Shown here: positions 5,432 to 5,855 of the stretch, one piece after another
Layout: each line of letters begins with the position of its first letter
Numbering within the stretch: the stretch's first letter is position 1
Source: GCA-002772825 sp964560655
Lineage (GTDB): Bacteria > Patescibacteriota > Minisyncoccia > GCA-002772825
Length of the DNA stretch: 5,855 bases
Direction of reading: 5' to 3'
NCBI GenBank assembly: GCA_964560655.1
Contig: CAZLLR010000025.1
Span: forward strand, 1 to 5,855
The notes under the pieces: generated by a model
The model's database searches: none
The model's input: the letters and a program-made list of their open reading frames with translations, nothing else
What the model was told of the DNA's origin: nothing
Translations under genes and position numbers: made by a program

Positions 5432-5440
5432 ATTTTACCA
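5432..5440 (-). promoter_or_regulatory. aspS promoter, extended -10, predicted leaderless
   Basis: TAAAAT (5437-5432) is preceded by TGG (5440-5438) on the minus strand and ends 7 nt before the aspS ATG. The -35 region is weak (CTTTAA or TTTAAT). No SD is present in the short leader. It is the third TGGTAWWAT-type box in the window at the same distance from a start codon. Confidence 0.55.
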
Positions 5441-5503
5441 TAAATACTAGAAAATTAAAGCTTAGTTATCCCAAAGGGCTTATTGCCATAATTTCTAACA
5501 AAG

Positions 5504-5509
5504 ATTATA
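5504..5509 (-). promoter_or_regulatory. Possible second -10 box upstream of aspS
   Basis: A perfect TATAAT on the minus strand lies about 80 bp upstream of aspS, within the 188-bp divergent region 5425-5612. It has no recognisable -35 and no TGN extension (preceded by AAG). If used, it would give aspS a leader of roughly 70 nt. Nothing else definable, such as an RNA gene or T-box-like structure, was seen in this gap. Confidence 0.22.
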
Positions 5510-5577
5510 CTTTTTAAAGGTAGTTTACGCCGATTTAGCGTTAAAATGCTTATATATCAAAATAACACGGTCGAAAA

Positions 5578-5605
5578 TTGTAAATTTTTACTAATTTTTA
5601 ACAAT
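5578..5605 (+). promoter_or_regulatory. Possible promoter for the small acidic ORF
   Basis: TTGTAA (5578-5583) and AACAAT (5600-5605) are separated by 16 bp, and the latter ends 7 nt before the ATG at 5613. Each hexamer matches the consensus at four of six positions. The surroundings are extremely AT-rich, so chance matches are likely. The support comes from the spacing to the ATG, which repeats the leaderless layout of the minus-strand genes. Confidence 0.35.
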
Positions 5606-5612
5606 ATTAATT

Positions 5613-5846
5613 ATGTTTGGATTTTTTGAAGGAAATAAAAAACCAGAAGAACCAAAAGTAGAAGAAACTACATCAGAAGATGTAGTAGAAAATAATTCTG
5701 AAGAGAAGGAGAAAGAAGTTCAAAAACCATTATCACCAGAAGAAAAAGTTGCGATCAGCGCTGGGCATCCATTAAATATGGATAGTACTGTTCATGTGGA
5801 AACAGACGAGAAATCATTTGAAAAAGACCAGAAAGAAGCTGCTTAA
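5613..5846 (+). CDS. Small acidic hypothetical protein, 77 residues
   Basis: I do not recognise this protein. It begins with a short hydrophobic, aromatic patch (MFGFFEG), then a Lys/Glu/Pro-rich low-complexity stretch (8-45), then a less biased segment, EEKVAISAGHPLNMDSTVHV (43-62), and ends in a charged tail. It has no transmembrane segment, no Cys and no known catalytic motif, and is probably largely disordered. It is divergent from aspS and is the only plus-strand gene supported here. The frame is open from ATG to TAA with AT-rich, Lys-AAA/Glu-GAA codon use like the neighbours, and a -10-like box sits 7 nt upstream. The segment at 43-62 is the part most likely to be conserved. No SD is seen. 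Confidence 0.6.
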   Translation: MFGFFEGNKKPEEPKVEETTSEDVVENNSEEKEKEVQKPLSPEEKVAISAGHPLNMDSTVHVETDEKSFEKDQKEAA

Positions 5847-5855
5847 TCTTAGACT

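Noticed and set aside
1513..5443. Other plus-strand ORFs of 60-106 codons opposite mraY, the carboxypeptidase, scpA and aspS
   Set aside because: All lie antisense to confidently identified genes and their translations show no family motifs; they are frame shadows.
5466..5489. Seven-codon minus-strand ORF (MAISPLG) upstream of aspS as a leader peptide
   Set aside because: Too short, no Asp codons as expected for an aspS attenuator, and no competing hairpins were found between it and aspS.
5425..5612. Possible T-box, riboswitch or small RNA in the divergent gap
   Set aside because: No long stems, T-box sequence or terminator-like structure were found; the region is AT-rich with only weak promoter-like boxes.
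1..5855. CRISPR array, tRNA, rRNA or transposase gene
   Set aside because: No spaced direct repeats, cloverleaf, rRNA-like segment or transposase motif was seen on either strand.

Overview
The window is AT-rich and densely packed. Six genes lie on the minus strand and one small gene on the plus strand. Gene content (SMC-kleisin subunits ScpA/ScpB, a divergent MraY, a D,D-carboxypeptidase and a shortened bacterial AspRS) together with the near absence of Shine-Dalgarno sequences suggests a small-genome bacterium of the Candidate Phyla Radiation (Patescibacteria, perhaps Parcubacteria). This assignment is an inference from gene features; no marker RNA is present. Stop codons include TAA, TAG and probably TGA, so there is no sign of a recoded genetic code.

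Layout, in the direction of minus-strand transcription (right to left): a divergent intergenic region (5425-5612) separates a small acidic unknown ORF (plus, 5613-5846) from aspS (5424-4027). A 17-bp-arm stem-loop follows, then scpA (3928-3212), scpB (3069-2353), a penicillin-binding-protein-type D,D-carboxypeptidase overlapping scpB by 23 bp (2375-1476), a 19-bp-arm stem-loop on its stop codon, mraY (1363-308), and the N-terminal 94 codons of an N-acyl-D-amino-acid deacylase-like amidohydrolase that runs off the left edge. Functionally the block joins translation (AspRS), chromosome segregation (ScpA/ScpB with SMC) and peptidoglycan synthesis or editing (MraY, carboxypeptidase, possibly the amidohydrolase).

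Most genes have a -10-like box ending only 7-9 nt before the ATG. Four of these carry an extended -10 (TGN) and none has a convincing ribosome-binding site, so mRNAs here are probably leaderless or nearly so.

The most unusual structure lies at the 5' end of scpB. A 77-bp element with perfect 12-bp terminal inverted repeats is flanked by 6-bp direct repeats (ATTCAT on the plus strand, ATGAAT on the coding strand). Removing the element and one direct repeat restores a leaderless scpB start identical in layout to its neighbours. The simplest reading is that a small MITE-like palindromic element inserted at the start codon, duplicated it, and turned the original start into a 19-codon upstream ORF whose stop overlaps (ATGA) a new in-frame scpB start. 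Other points of interest are an AspRS lacking the GAD insertion domain, an MraY with changed metal-site residues, and an amidohydrolase whose HxH motif lacks its first His.
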